Source of the DNA: Silene conica
Taxonomy: Eukaryota > Streptophyta > Magnoliopsida > Caryophyllales > Caryophyllaceae
Reading direction: 5' to 3'
Assembly (NCBI GenBank): GCA_029255685.2
Contig: CM055312.2
Coordinates: 69,950,792 to 70,014,791 of the forward strand
DNA: 64,000 nt
Below are positions 32,042 to 48,853 of this stretch, in pieces. The translations under genes were made by a program, and so were the position numbers. Position 1 is the first letter of the stretch. Each line of letters begins with the position of its first letter. The notes under the pieces are model-generated. The model had not been told where the DNA came from and searched no databases. It saw only the letters and a program-made list of their open reading frames with translations.

Positions 32042-34924
32042 TCAGTTTTTAGAATCCGGAAGTTTCAAGAAAACTTCATCTACCATCCCAACCATTGCTT
32101 CTTCATGATAAGGCCTCAAGTAGTGGCTACTAGCTTTGATCTTCTCCCCATCCGGGGCCAACACTTCAAAGGACCCAATCTTGTCGTTATCGATGATGAT
32201 ATAAGGGCTTGGAGAAACCTTCTTCCGAGGGTTGAACATAAGCACTTTGTCACCAACATTGAGACCATCCTTGATAAGCTCCTTCTTACGTCGACTCTTC
32301 ACCATCTCCTTGAATGGCTGGGACCTTGGAAGAGCTTTCTCTTCCATCAAAACCTTCTTCCCATTGCTTACCGTTTCACCATTTCCTACACAAGACCTCA
32401 AAGAATTTTCCACGTCCTTGCTCAAAGATTGAGACAAGGGGTTAGCTTTATTCAAAGCATAACAAGATTCCTCCAACATTGGACTCTTAAGACCATGACT
32501 CAAACTATATGTCACCTTCTCATCCCCTACGGCTAAAATTAACTTACCGTTCTTAACATTTATCAATGCACCCGCGGTATGTAAGAATGGTCTACCCAAG
32601 ATTATGGGAATTTGCGCATCTTCGGCAATGTCAAGCACGATAAAGTCAACCGGAATGAAAAACTTTCCTACCTTGACGGGAACATCCTCCAACACACCCA
32701 AGGGGCGTTTGATAGAACTGTCCGCCATTTGTAGGGTGACACTAGTACACTTAAGAGCTCCTAAATTCAGTTTTTCATATATCGAGCAAGGCATGACACT
32801 TACACTCGCACCAAGGTCACATAGAGCTTTATCAATTGGAAAATTGCCTATGGTGCATGGTATGGAAAAACTTCCGGGATCTTTTAACTTAGGAGGAGAC
32901 AAGTTTTTCAAATAAGCTTCACACTCGGAAGTGTAGGCCACTGTTTCAATATTGTCAATAGTCCTCTTCTTAGTTAAAATCTCCTTCATGAATTTAGTGT
33001 AAGAAGGTATTTGAGTGATAAGTTCTAGATAAGGGATAGTTACCTTGAGATTTTTCATCATTTCCATGAACTTACCGAGTCGGGTCTCTCTTTGAGCTTG
33101 TGCCAAACGATGTGGAAATGGCACTTGAATTTTCTCCGGCTCCTTAGCTTTGGCATTCACTTTTGGAGGCTCTTCCTCTACATCTTCCACCACTATTGGG
33201 CCATCATCCTTCTTTGACTCCTCTTCACCTTTTTTAGAGCTATCAACCTTACTTCCACCATTGTCTTTCTTACCCACTTTTTCACTTGTATCATTGGGCA
33301 TTGGATGTTTATCATAGGTGGTACCACTCCTTAGAGCGATGACATTAACTTGTTCATGAGGTTGTGCTCCTTGCGGTGGCAATTGGCCTTGTTGTCTTTG
33401 AGGGTTGGAAGTAGCAAGTTGAGCGATTTGTGTCTCAAGCATTTTGATTGAAGCATCTCTTGCTTGATCGGTCTTTTGAATGTGAAGGACCATGTTCCTT
33501 TGTGTCTCAGCTACTTGGGCCAATAGTGCTCCTCTCTCACTCAATTGTTGTGGATGTGAGGGTTGACTTTGTTGATTTTGAGGGTTTTGGAATGGTGGTG
33601 AATTTTGTGAAGGGTTTTGGAATTGTTGTTGAGGGAATGGTTGCTGATTTTGAAATTGGTGTTGAGGGAATGGTTGGAAATTTTGTTGAAATTGGTTCTT
33701 TTGTCCTTGATTTTGAAAACCCGGTGGTGCCGTATTTTGTGGTGGTCTTGGTGGTGGTGGGTTAAGGACATTTGTACTTTTGTAGGAGAAGTTTGGATGG
33801 AACTTTGTACCCGGATTGTAGGTATTGGAAAAAGGGTTGAAATTTTGCCTAAAGCTTTGGTAGGCATTGACTTGTTCCATATTACTTCTACACTCTTGAA
33901 ATCCGTGTCTCGCACTTCCACAAGCTTCACATACCACAACTTGACTTGTCACGTTTACTTGTTTATGAGGTTGAGAGGAACTTGATCCTTGATTGTCGAC
34001 TTGTCTTTGGAGAAGAGCTACTTGAGCTTTCAAGAGAGCAATTCCGGGATCTTCTTCCTTTGCCTTTATTGGGATGTTTCTCGAGTTGACATATTGAGAG
34101 TCGTGCACCGCCATAGATTCTATGGTTAAGTGAGCTAACTCCACATCTACGTTATCGAATCTCCCATTGTTTGCGGAGTCCAAAACACGACGAGACTCTG
34201 CACAACACCCATTGTAGAACGTGATGGCAAGAAACCATGAATCCAAACCATGATGAGGACATTCCCTTTGAAGTTCTTTGTATATTTCCCATGCCTCATG
34301 TAGACTTTCATGACCACTTTGGCGAAAACCGGTGATTTGGCTCCTTAGTTGTTGTGTTTTCTCAGGAGGAAAATACTTTTGATAAAATGCAAGGGCTAGA
34401 CTATCCCAATCGTTGATTCCCAATGCAACTCGATCAAGGCTATTTATCCAAACTTTGGCCTTGTCCTTTAGGGAGAAAGGGAATAATATCTCCCTTATTT
34501 GCTCTTGTGTGACACCCGGTTGCCGAATCATGGAGCAATAGTCACAAAAATTCTGTACATGTAAGTTGGGGTCTTCCGTAGGAGTTCCCCCAAACTGTTT
34601 TCTTTCAACAATGCTTATAAAGGCCGGCTTGATTTCAAAGTTTACCGCACCAATTTGAGACGTGACTATTCTTCTTGGGAGCATAGCCGCGGTGGGCTTG
34701 GAATGATCAGACAAACGCACCATCTTTTTCTTTGTTGGTTGAGAAGTAGAGGCTTCTTCCTCAAGAGTTTTGAGATCCTCTAGATAAAAACTCCGAATGT
34801 TATCAAGGCCCGCAAGAGTTGCGGCTTTGGCAATCTCCTTAAGGAAACGTAATCTCCTACGCAAAGACTTCTCGGGTTCGGGATCAACGGGAAGAAGTTC
34901 ACCTATTCGAGAGGACCTGGGCAT
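32042..34924 (-). CDS. Athila-type gag-protease polyprotein (960 aa)
   Basis: A single open frame. Residues about 95-260 are a retrotransposon gag capsid-like domain (FCDYCSMIRQPGVTQEQIRE, LKDKAKVWINSL, ALAFYQKYFPPEKT). A Cys/His segment follows near 335 (CEACGSARHGFQEC), then a Gln/Pro/Asn-rich linker (about 370-480) and an acidic Lys/Glu stretch (about 560-610). A pepsin-like protease lies near 700-810 (LCDLGASVSVMP, IPIILGRPFL). The last 90 residues (LNVGDKVLMFNPRKK, HYLRPYHEE) resemble the C-terminal end of an Athila integrase, so the central pol seems to have been lost while this tail stayed in frame. Gag and protease of this family form particles and process polyprotein; copying would need enzymes from another element. 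Viewed as a fossil element part; the frame looks whole. Confidence 0.88.
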   Translation of the reverse strand: MPRSSRIGELLPVDPEPEKSLRRRLRFLKEIAKAATLAGLDNIRSFYLEDLKTLEEEASTSQPTKKKMVRLSDHSKPTAAMLPRRIVTSQIGAVNFEIKPAFISIVERKQFGGTPTEDPNLHVQNFCDYCSMIRQPGVTQEQIREILFPFSLKDKAKVWINSLDRVALGINDWDSLALAFYQKYFPPEKTQQLRSQITGFRQSGHESLHEAWEIYKELQRECPHHGLDSWFLAITFYNGCCAESRRVLDSANNGRFDNVDVELAHLTIESMAVHDSQYVNSRNIPIKAKEEDPGIALLKAQVALLQRQVDNQGSSSSQPHKQVNVTSQVVVCEACGSARHGFQECRSNMEQVNAYQSFRQNFNPFSNTYNPGTKFHPNFSYKSTNVLNPPPPRPPQNTAPPGFQNQGQKNQFQQNFQPFPQHQFQNQQPFPQQQFQNPSQNSPPFQNPQNQQSQPSHPQQLSERGALLAQVAETQRNMVLHIQKTDQARDASIKMLETQIAQLATSNPQRQQGQLPPQGAQPHEQVNVIALRSGTTYDKHPMPNDTSEKVGKKDNGGSKVDSSKKGEEESKKDDGPIVVEDVEEEPPKVNAKAKEPEKIQVPFPHRLAQAQRETRLGKFMEMMKNLKVTIPYLELITQIPSYTKFMKEILTKKRTIDNIETVAYTSECEAYLKNLSPPKLKDPGSFSIPCTIGNFPIDKALCDLGASVSVMPCSIYEKLNLGALKCTSVTLQMADSSIKRPLGVLEDVPVKVGKFFIPVDFIVLDIAEDAQIPIILGRPFLHTAGALINVKNGKLILAVGDEKVTYSLSHGLKSPMLEESCYALNKANPLSQSLSKDVENSLRSCVGNGETVSNGKKVLMEEKALPRSQPFKEMVKSRRKKELIKDGLNVGDKVLMFNPRKKVSPSPYIIIDNDKIGSFEVLAPDGEKIKASSHYLRPYHEEAMVGMVDEVFLKLPDSKN

Positions 34925-35036
34925 AAGACAACAACCTAGGGGAGATTGTAAGTAACGGTCTCAAGGAACAAGTGTTCCTTAAGACAAAAGAAAACAAGAT
35001 AGAATTCTACTGATCACAAAAAAATAAAATCGTGCT

Positions 35037-35054
35037 TCCCCGGCAACGGCGCCA
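35037..35054 (-). other. Primer binding site, Asp tRNA type
   Basis: TGGCGCCGTTGCCGGGGA on the minus strand, five bases inside the 5' LTR. This site is characteristic of Athila-lineage elements. Confidence 0.9.
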
Positions 35055-35059
35055 AAATT

Positions 35060-36649
35060 TGACAGGCTAGGTCGCACACCCACCAAAGATAAAAGTCCCT
35101 AAACTTGACTAACATACAAATTAATGTAGATAGGGAAGAAGGGGTCGAACCACAGGGAGACGGAAATGTAATTGTGATTAGCTATGGAGAGAAATCTATC
35201 GAGGTCGGTCACAAATTTTGGGGTTTGTTTGAGGTTTATGTGAACTAGATAAAACAAATATTAAGGATGTAAACAATGGTATAAAAACACTAGGGAGATG
35301 GGGTCACACATATAAATATAAGAAGTTTAGTCACGTCAAAGTTCATAAGCAATACATCGTCACTTGTTGATTAGGTTTATAACAATTACCTCGCGGCCTA
35401 GAGTCTACCATACATTGACTTCCAACTAGCTCTCGCGTACATTTGGACAATATAAAATAACATGCCTTGTCTAATTCAATTCCAGGCTTTCGATCTTAGG
35501 AATGGAATAACAAGCTAATTGCAACCCATAATCATTGATCAACCAAGTTTAATTCCAGGCTTTCGATCTTAGGAATAAGAATAATGATTCACCAATGATT
35601 ATGACCAACAACTATAACCACAACTACGACTATCAATTAATCATGTCTTATTCAGGCTTTCGATCTTAGAATGAGAGTGATGATTAATCAATAGTTAAAG
35701 TCAATGTTCATAATTAGTGTAAATGGAACAAGCATGTAAATAATCAACGTATGACAATGTAAAACTACTCCTTTGACATGATTTCAACGACTAATCTACA
35801 TGGCTTCCCCTCCCTAGTTATAGAACTACTCACACATGGCTTTGTAAGCTAGATTATCTATTCTATTAACTAAGATAAACATGATGACGATAATGAATGA
35901 AAACTGTAAAGAAAGATAATACGGAATATAACGGAATAGGAACTCGGAAGATGAAATGCGAATAGCTTCGGGAAATGCTTGAATAAACAAAGAACTATTT
36001 TTATAAAGAAAATAAACTAGAACAAAGAGTAAATTTTTACAAGCTTAATGATGCTCAAGAAAATGATTTCTAATCTATCTCTTCTCTCTCAAAATGCATG
36101 CCCAAATGATAGAAAACAATGGGGTATATATAGTGATGAGGTGGCGGGGTAGATTACAGCCACCCCGGACCGAGGCAAGAACATAATGATTGCATTCCTT
36201 GAATCTGGACCAAAAATAGCGAGATCAAGGCCACCCCGGTATACCGGGGCAGCCCACCCCTACCGGGGTGAGAACATATGTCCACGTTCTTCTATTTCGT
36301 CAATTGTTTACACTTGAGTTCTTTGATGACGCTTTTAGGATGATGTAAGGGTCGCTTTTGTCATGCTTTGCACATTATGTTCTTCGAGTGTTGACCTTTT
36401 TTTGTTGACTTCCTTTCATTTTCCGTCACTTCTACTACCCGAAGAATGCTTGTCTCGACTTTGGTTAGCTCCGATGCTCGGTAAATGTCAAAATGTAAGA
36501 GAAATCCGAAATTCCTACAAAAATCGCTAAACCACATACAAATTACCTAGAACACGGAATTAGCTCAATAAACATTGAAGAATAATGTAAACGATGATAA
36601 AACATGAGCTAAAATGGGGATGAAAAGTATATAAAAATAGAGCATATCA
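35060..36649 (-). repeat. 5' LTR of the Athila-type element
   Basis: 1.59 kb, nearly identical to 28388-29980, with the same hairpin array (35466-35716) and CCCCGG palindromes (about 36150-36270). Confidence 0.9.
35466..35716. repeat. Three conserved-core hairpins in the Athila-type LTR (5' copy)
   Basis: Copy of 28795-29045 with the same three AGGCTTTCGATCTTA cores and the same arms. Confidence 0.8.
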
Positions 36650-36880
36650 TGGTGATTGAGGTGGATGAACAATTAGCTTACGTTGAGACTCCAAAAGAGA
36701 TCCTGGACAGGAAGGTACGAAAGACTCGCAATGGGGAGACGTCCTTAGTAAAGGTTCTGTGGACTAACCATAATCTGGAGGAAGCCACCTGGGAGGCTGA
36801 AGCATCCATGAGGGAGCGCTATCCACATTTGTTCGATTGGGGTAAGTTACGGGGACGTAACTTTTCTTTAAGGGGGTGGA
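36650..36880 (+). pseudogene. Chromodomain end of the chromovirus pol
   Basis: PKEILDRKVRKTRNGETSLV followed by VLWTNHNLEEATWEAE is a typical chromovirus chromodomain, which in this family steers integration toward marked chromatin. It belongs to the element at 21329-39063 and was cut off from the rest of pol by the Athila-type insertion. The tail CTTCGGGACGAAGTTC (about 36961-36977) precedes the purine tract. Confidence 0.88.
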
Positions 36881-36995
36881 ATGTAACATTTCGCCTTTTT
36901 CCGTGTTTTGACCTTATCCTTATGTTTGGAATCTTTTCTGTGTGAGGTGAGTATGAGTGAACTTCGGGACGAAGTTCATTTTAAGGGGGGAAGAC

Positions 36996-39063
36996 TGTAA
37001 CACCTCGAATTTTATTGCGATGTTTTATTTATATAATCGTCATAATTAAGGTTAGTCTAGGTATAATAATAAGTGATGTTATGTTGTATATTTTGTGTTG
37101 CCCTTGGGTATCGAGCACGGGACCTCTAGGGGGTGGTTTTGGGCTTCGAATTCTGTGCACAAACACCACAGCCCGTACACACTAAAACCCTAACGAAATC
37201 ACTAACACTCACCCTCACGTTTAAGACTCACGCATGCCGCCATATAAGTGTGTTCAACGCCTCCTTTCTGACCTAGCTTTTACACATCTGACACCCTACA
37301 CCTACTGCCGCCACCACACATAAGAGAAAGAGGGTTTTCACGACCGCAAACACCCCTGCGTTCCACCCTAATTCTGATCCGAAGTCAGGTAAGCGTAATC
37401 GAGTTTAACTCTGTTTTATATCCGTTGTGTGTAGTTGTTTTGACAGTGGTTTCGAAGGGTAGTCGAGGGTTGTCTTTTCTGTGGTTTTGTGGTCTTGTGT
37501 TGCTTGTGGGTAAAGGCGTGTCAGGAGGTTGTCACGGAGGGTATGGGGTGTCGTATGTGGTGTAAAAAAGGGGTGTTTGTTTTATTGTTTGGTCTCGGTT
37601 TTGGTCTCGGGTCAGTTTGTTTTCGCAGGGGGGTGTAAGTGGGTGGTACCACTGTTGACTCGGGGGAGGTCGACACAGTGGTACCACCGTGGAGTCTAGG
37701 GTGTGTGGCAGGGTGTGTCTGGGTGGTGGTCTCAGGGCTTGTCGGCGCTGGTGGTGGAGTCGATAGGGGTTCGTGCTGGGTTGGTTTGAAGGACCTGTTA
37801 CGGTAAGGTTATAGCAGGGGGTTAGAGACCAGTGTTTGCTAGGGGTTCTGGTCACCTCACCGGAGGTCGACGGAAGGGTCAGAGGTGTCGAGGTGGTGTA
37901 AGGCTGTCGGGGGTGTTAGGGGTTAGCGGTGGTTAGTGGTCGATGGGTCTGTCACGGTGCTGGGGGCGTGTTTCGTGGCTGTTGTTTGAGTCGGGTCGGG
38001 GGCTGTTAAGGGTCGTTATTTTGGGCCTTGTACCAATATAACTATATAATTATTTTTACTATTCTTATTCTTATTATTATTATTATTATTATTAAGATTA
38101 TTTGTATTGTTGTCATTTTAGTAGTATTATTATTATTACTACTATTTTAATAATAAGTCGTCTTTCGTTATTTCAATTGTATTCGTTATTGGGTAGTTGA
38201 AGTTTATGAGTCGGGAAATCTTTAAGTTGGGGAAGTTACTATTTATGGAAACTTTCCATTTATAATGGGTTTCTATTTTTTGGAAACTTTCTTTTTTGGA
38301 AGGTTTCTATTTATAGTAAGTATGTATTGTTATGGGGTTCGGGAAGTTTATTGATTCTTTACGGATACGTGTTTAGGTAGCGAGTTTCGTGTGGAACATT
38401 TCTAGCGAGCTTGGACTTGTCTGCATTTCTGCTGTATGAGGTAGGGGAAATTGCTACACATATGATAATGATTATTTACTTGGTTGATTGATGTTAAGCA
38501 TGATTATTTTACATTATCATATGATTTGGAATATTGTGTTATTTAAATATATATTTCTGTGATACGATATGAGGTGATGAGAAATGGGCGTTGTGATCGG
38601 TGCGGAGTTAATTGGCGTTGTGATCGGTGCGGAGTTAATGGCCTTGTGATCGGTGCGGAGAAGGGATGGTTGAATCCCTATATATATGATATTGTTTGTT
38701 TATTTATTTTTCCTCTACTCAACCTCGTGGTTGACCCTGTGTATTCGTGATCACATGTGATGAACCAAATTATTGGGGAGCAGATTGACAGGTGGCTGAG
38801 ACTATGGGAAGCTACGGGAAGAGAGAGCTTGGATCCAGACCAGACTAGAGTCTAGATCACCATAGTCAGTTTACCATGAGTTGTATTTTCATTTCATAAG
38901 ACAGTTCGGATACAGTTATAGGAACTTGTTATGGAGTTTAACTTTTAATTAAAGTACTGTTTATCTTTCCTTTGTATCTACTGTCTCGGGAAACCGAGAT
39001 GGTAACACCCTTATTTATCTGAGGAGTCCTAGTACAGGCCCTTAAATAAATGGGGGTGTTACA
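36996..39063 (+). repeat. 3' LTR of the chromovirus
   Basis: 2.07 kb, the partner of 21329-23431. It carries two rather than three copies of the GTGATCGGTGCGGAG unit and a shorter TA run. Confidence 0.9.
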
Positions 39064-39476
39064 CCTATGAACATGCTAAGTATATTTTTTCCATTTTATT
39101 GTTGAGTAATATTTAATTATACTCAACAATAATTAGTCAAACGTTAATATTAATCATTTTAACCATTTTTGAATTTAGAAACACTTTTTAATTACACAAA
39201 AGAACAATTTTTTATATAATATTTTAATATTTTGCTTACTTTTTTGTGAACGGTTCGGTTCGCGGTTAACCTCTTTTCTAAAATTGCGAACTCAACCAAA
39301 CCGTTGAATTTATCATGGACACCCTTAGGTAGTATAGTCTATTCACATTCGAAAACATTATCCAAAGTAGACAATGAGATATTATTGTGAATAGACGAAA
39401 ATGGACAACGACACATTTATCCAAAGAGAGTATTATAGTACGGACTACCGAGTATAGCCGTATAGGTATACTTCTG

Positions 39477-39483
39477 TGGGCCC
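39477..39483 (+). promoter_or_regulatory. TCP/site II-like motif upstream of the acetyltransferase gene
   Basis: TGGGCCC lies 75 bp upstream of the ATG at 39558. TGGGCC/T elements bind TCP factors and are common in promoters of plant housekeeping and proliferation genes. A GCGAACGCGAACG repeat follows near 39512. The role is inferred from the motif and position only. Confidence 0.4.
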
Positions 39484-39557
39484 TTTAGAAGTTACAAGTT
39501 AGAAGCTGGAACGCGAACGCGAACGTAGTGAATAAAAGAAAAGAAACTGAAAAGCAA

Positions 39558-45939
<6,382 letters not shown>

Positions 45940-47075
45940 TTGGTTCTACTTTTGTTTGATATTCCATTTTATTGTAGTTTTCTAAGATCTCATATTCTCA
46001 TGTAAATTATGTACTGGAGGTGTAGTAAGAAAATGTGAACATTCTAATCAGTAGTTTTGTAACCGTGTTCGTGTTAGAATATGTATGTAACTACTAAGAA
46101 GAATCTCTAAATAGCATAAAACGAAGTCTAGTTTGAGACTGATTGGTGGTACAAAATCCAGATTCAAATCATTGTCGATTCGTACTTCCAACATACTGTA
46201 CAATTTAGACGCTCCTCACTGGGATCTTTATATGGAAAGTTCAGTTAGCGAGGCGTGTTGAATTGCACAAGTTTTGACTTGATTCAATTGAAATGAAAAT
46301 AAAATAAGCAAGGAGGACTATAAGATGATCAAAGAACACGCCTTGAGTGGACCTAGATAAGTCATTCATCATAAAGAAGAGACGAAGAGTTACCATTTGG
46401 GTTTTCTCTTGGGTGCTTAAACTGAGCTATTATCCCTCTCTAGTCCCCGCTCCGACTCTCACGTCCCTTATTGATTTGAATATGTTTTATCTTTAAAGTG
46501 ATGGAACAGGCATACGCTTATTCACGGATACATTTCAATCCCTTTCAATAGTTTCAAACAGACAATACCAAAGAGGCCCTAACCAATTCTTTGAGATGAC
46601 CCCCTCCCTAATCGATACACCAAAGTGTGAACATCCCCGCTATTATGCTGCATTTTGGGCTCTTCATAACCTTGACCACACTGGTGAACACTCCTATGCG
46701 TCCTAGCTGCATTTATATATTTTGTTTTCACCTAAACAATATTGTTAAGCAAAATAATAAACAAATTAAACCCACCCATACTCTTGTGTACAGACTAGAC
46801 TTGGCAAATAGATGGGGTTGTATCGGATATGTGTTTGTGTCGACCCAGCTACATAGACGAGTCATTAAGTCTCAATCCAAATAAGATAATTAGAGACATG
46901 AAAGATGCAACTTTTCCTAAGAAAGATCTTGAAACAGAGAAATTCAAGCAATACTTTTCATAAATAAAAAAAAAAAATCATTTCATTTACACAAGCTCTT
47001 TTACGCTTCTTTGAATCTGGAATGAATATTGCTGGTATTGTGAATCATATAAAGCTCCTAATAATAATGATAATG
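45940..47075. other. 3' flanks of two convergent genes, nothing else recognised
   Basis: The 3' untranslated region of the acetyltransferase gene probably occupies the first 100-200 bp. The 3' untranslated region of the minus-strand gene probably reaches to about 46970, where a TTTTTTTTTT tract (minus) lies. No repeat or further gene was recognised. Confidence 0.5.
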
Positions 47076-47717
47076 TTATACAGTATTTGCTGTAAGTGGA
47101 GTAATAATATTGGGTTGGATAAGTTGAAGCCGCAAAGTCTGTAATGGAGCTCCACCCGATCTTCTCTTCCATAATGTACCCATTTTGTCTTCTTCATTAT
47201 TCTCTTGTTCTTTTTGCAATGCTTTCTTCACCACTGGTAATGGAGGATCCATTTCCACCAAATTTACTAAACTACCCTTATCATTATTATTATTATTATC
47301 CTCATTACCCTTGGAGTTGCATACAATAACATTTGCAGCATTTTTTCTTCCAATTTTGGCCTTTCGTGAGGGTGCTGAGGCGGTTTTAGTGAGCGGGATG
47401 ACGGAGGTAGGGCTTTTGGTTGAGAAGAATCTTTTGAGTTTGTAATATTTGATAATATTCATATTATTGGTTGTGTAGTTGTTTGGTTGATGAGATTTTA
47501 TAATACTATTATTATTATGACTACTATTACTACTATTAGTACTAGTTGTGGAAGTAATTATATTAGGAAAGCCGATCACTTTGTTGTTCTTTTTGACTTG
47601 TCCCATACACCCTACTTTTGGCGACGATGGGTCATCAGAGACGGTGGAGGAGGTGGTAGAGGAGGACGAGGAGGAGGAGGAAGTACACCGCCTGTGCGAA
47701 GCCTTAACTTGCTTAGT

Positions 47718-47750
<33 letters not shown>

Positions 47751-47879
47751 GCATAACATTGGTAGAAATGTAAAGTTCTTATGAGTATCACCCGATGACG
47801 CTATCTTCTGTTGTTGTTGTTGATTGGGTTTATTCATCATCATATATAGTATGGCCTTACAATTCACAAACTTCACCAA
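47076..47879 (-). CDS. Uncharacterised plant-specific serine/asparagine-rich protein (267 aa)
   Basis: A single uninterrupted frame, intron-less, convergent with the acetyltransferase gene. The sequence has Ser and Gln runs near the N-terminus (about 19-75), then a conserved-looking block PKVGCMGQVKKNNKVIGFP (about 86-104) and an Asn/His/Thr-rich linker. A basic block IKYYKLKRFFSTKSP (about 139-153) follows, then a Lys-rich segment (RKAKIGRKNA) and a C-terminal block LWKRRSGGAPLQTLRLQLI (about 237-255). The order CMGQVK, KLKRFF, LWKRRSGG resembles a small family of land-plant proteins of unknown function (I recall Arabidopsis members such as At1g16500 and At1g79160, unverified). The basic blocks suggest a nuclear protein, which is inference. 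It could start at an internal Met near residue 13, but MVKF fits the family better. The runs come from trinucleotide repeats (ATG/ATC near 47718-47750). Confidence 0.75.
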
Positions 47880-48845
47880 GTTATGGTAGTCTACTTATAA
47901 GGAGGAGGAGGAGTATTATTAAGGAGTTTAATTTTATTAAATGAAGAAATATTGAATAATATATGAGAAAATGTCAAAGTAAGACTAATTCTCTCAAGTT
48001 TATAGGAGGGCAGAGAGATAAGGATGGGATAAATAGGAGAATAACAATGAGTAATGAAATTTGGATGAAATTGTCAAACTTTATAGTTGGGGAGGAAGAA
48101 GATGATGTACGTTTATAAGAGGAATAGGAGAGGGATTTAGATAGATAGATAGATGGAGGTGCTGAACTGGTGATGGAGATGGATAGATGGTGTGGCTGTG
48201 TGTGTAATCAAGAGAAATCGCGTTAAGATGGGAAATGAGTTGAGTAGGGTCAATTAATGGAGACAAATTAACCATTTTAATAAAGTCTTGACTTTCAAAA
48301 TTTAATAATAATCACAACTGCATAAGAGTATAACGCTCATAACTCCCACTCTCACATATGGAGTACTTCACATATGTCACATTGCTAGTTATTAGTAGCC
48401 TCACCTCGTTCCTTTTTTAAAATTTTAACCGTTTTCTTTAACGTTTTACAAACTTAACAACTATTTAAATCACGGGTTTATAACAGATTTTTATACCTTA
48501 TTCCAAGTTATAACACAAACAATGTTAAAATTTACAAGGGAGGGTTTTATTATTTTAATGATCTTATTCGACTCAAATTTAGACTAAATTGAATAATACA
48601 CATCGAAAATAAAGTAAAATATAATCGGTACAATTATTAAGAGACCAATTAGATATTTCCCTTCATGTTTTTTTTTACTTTTTTTTGTTGATCTCAATCC
48701 ATTATTTTCCCAAATTATCTTAGAATATGTAAATATTTGTAGTGAAATTTTTTTAATTATTAAGACACCAAATCGAAGCTTAGTATCGAGTCCAATAACA
48801 ACTTAAAGTTGATGACCCGACACTTTATCGCTCCTTTGCCAGGGT
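47880..48845. other. Upstream region of the serine-rich gene and intergenic
   Basis: It contains a GGAGGAGGAG repeat near 47898, a GATA repeat (GATAGATAGATAGAT) near 48140, and AT-rich sequence to 48845. The promoter of the minus-strand gene must lie in its left part. I see no clear TATA box to assign. Confidence 0.4.
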
Positions 48846-48853
48846 CTTACAAT

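Larger units (their letters stand above)
28388..36649 (-). mobile_element. Athila-type non-autonomous Ty3 element with gag-protease only (TR-GAG-like)
   Basis: The LTRs at 28388-29980 (3') and 35060-36649 (5') run TGATATGC...GCCTGTCA on the minus strand and look about 98-99% identical. The primer binding site at 35037-35054 reads TGGCGCCGTTGCCGGGGA (minus), the Asp-tRNA-type site of Athila elements. A purine tract GGGGGAATT lies at 29981-29989. Flanks AGGTG (28383-28387) and TGGTG (36650-36654) agree at 4 of 5 bases. The only coding region is one 960-codon gag-protease frame; reverse transcriptase, RNase H and integrase core are absent. It looks otherwise whole and is younger than the chromovirus it split. 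Confidence 0.88.
21329..39063 (+). mobile_element. Ty3 chromovirus (Tekay/Del type), broken, split by a nested Athila-type element
   Basis: The LTRs at 21329-23431 and 36996-39063 both run TGTAACACCTCG...GGTGTTACA. A perfect 5-bp flanking repeat CCTAT lies at 21324-21328 and 39064-39068. The primer binding site is at 23435-23446 and the purine tract at 36983-36994. Gag, zinc knuckle, protease, reverse transcriptase, RNase H, integrase and chromodomain follow in chromovirus order. The LTRs look about 98% identical by eye, differing mainly in simple-repeat and tandem-unit number, so the insertion is recent. The coding region is broken in about five places, apart from the 8.3-kb nested insertion (28388-36649) between integrase and chromodomain. 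Confidence 0.92.
21160..39327. mobile_element. Small hAT-like element (CGGTTCGGTT type), split by the Ty3 nest
   Basis: The left piece 21160-21328 starts TAAGGGTGTTTAT. The right piece 39069-39327 ends ATGGACACCCTTA. Together they make about 430 bp, filled near both ends with CGGTTCGGTT, GGTTAACC and CGAACCG. The 8-bp flanks GATAGTAT (21152-21159) and GGTAGTAT (39328-39335) agree at 7 of 8 bases. All sequence between 21329 and 39063 was inserted later. Confidence 0.75.

Noticed and set aside
33448-33985. Plus-strand frames rich in Val, Phe and Leu
   Set aside because: They are the antisense of the Gln/Asn/Pro-rich linker in the gag frame at 32042-34924.
47487-47784. Plus-strand frames with Gly-Arg or Asp runs
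   Set aside because: Antisense of the Ser runs in the minus-strand gene at 47076-47879.
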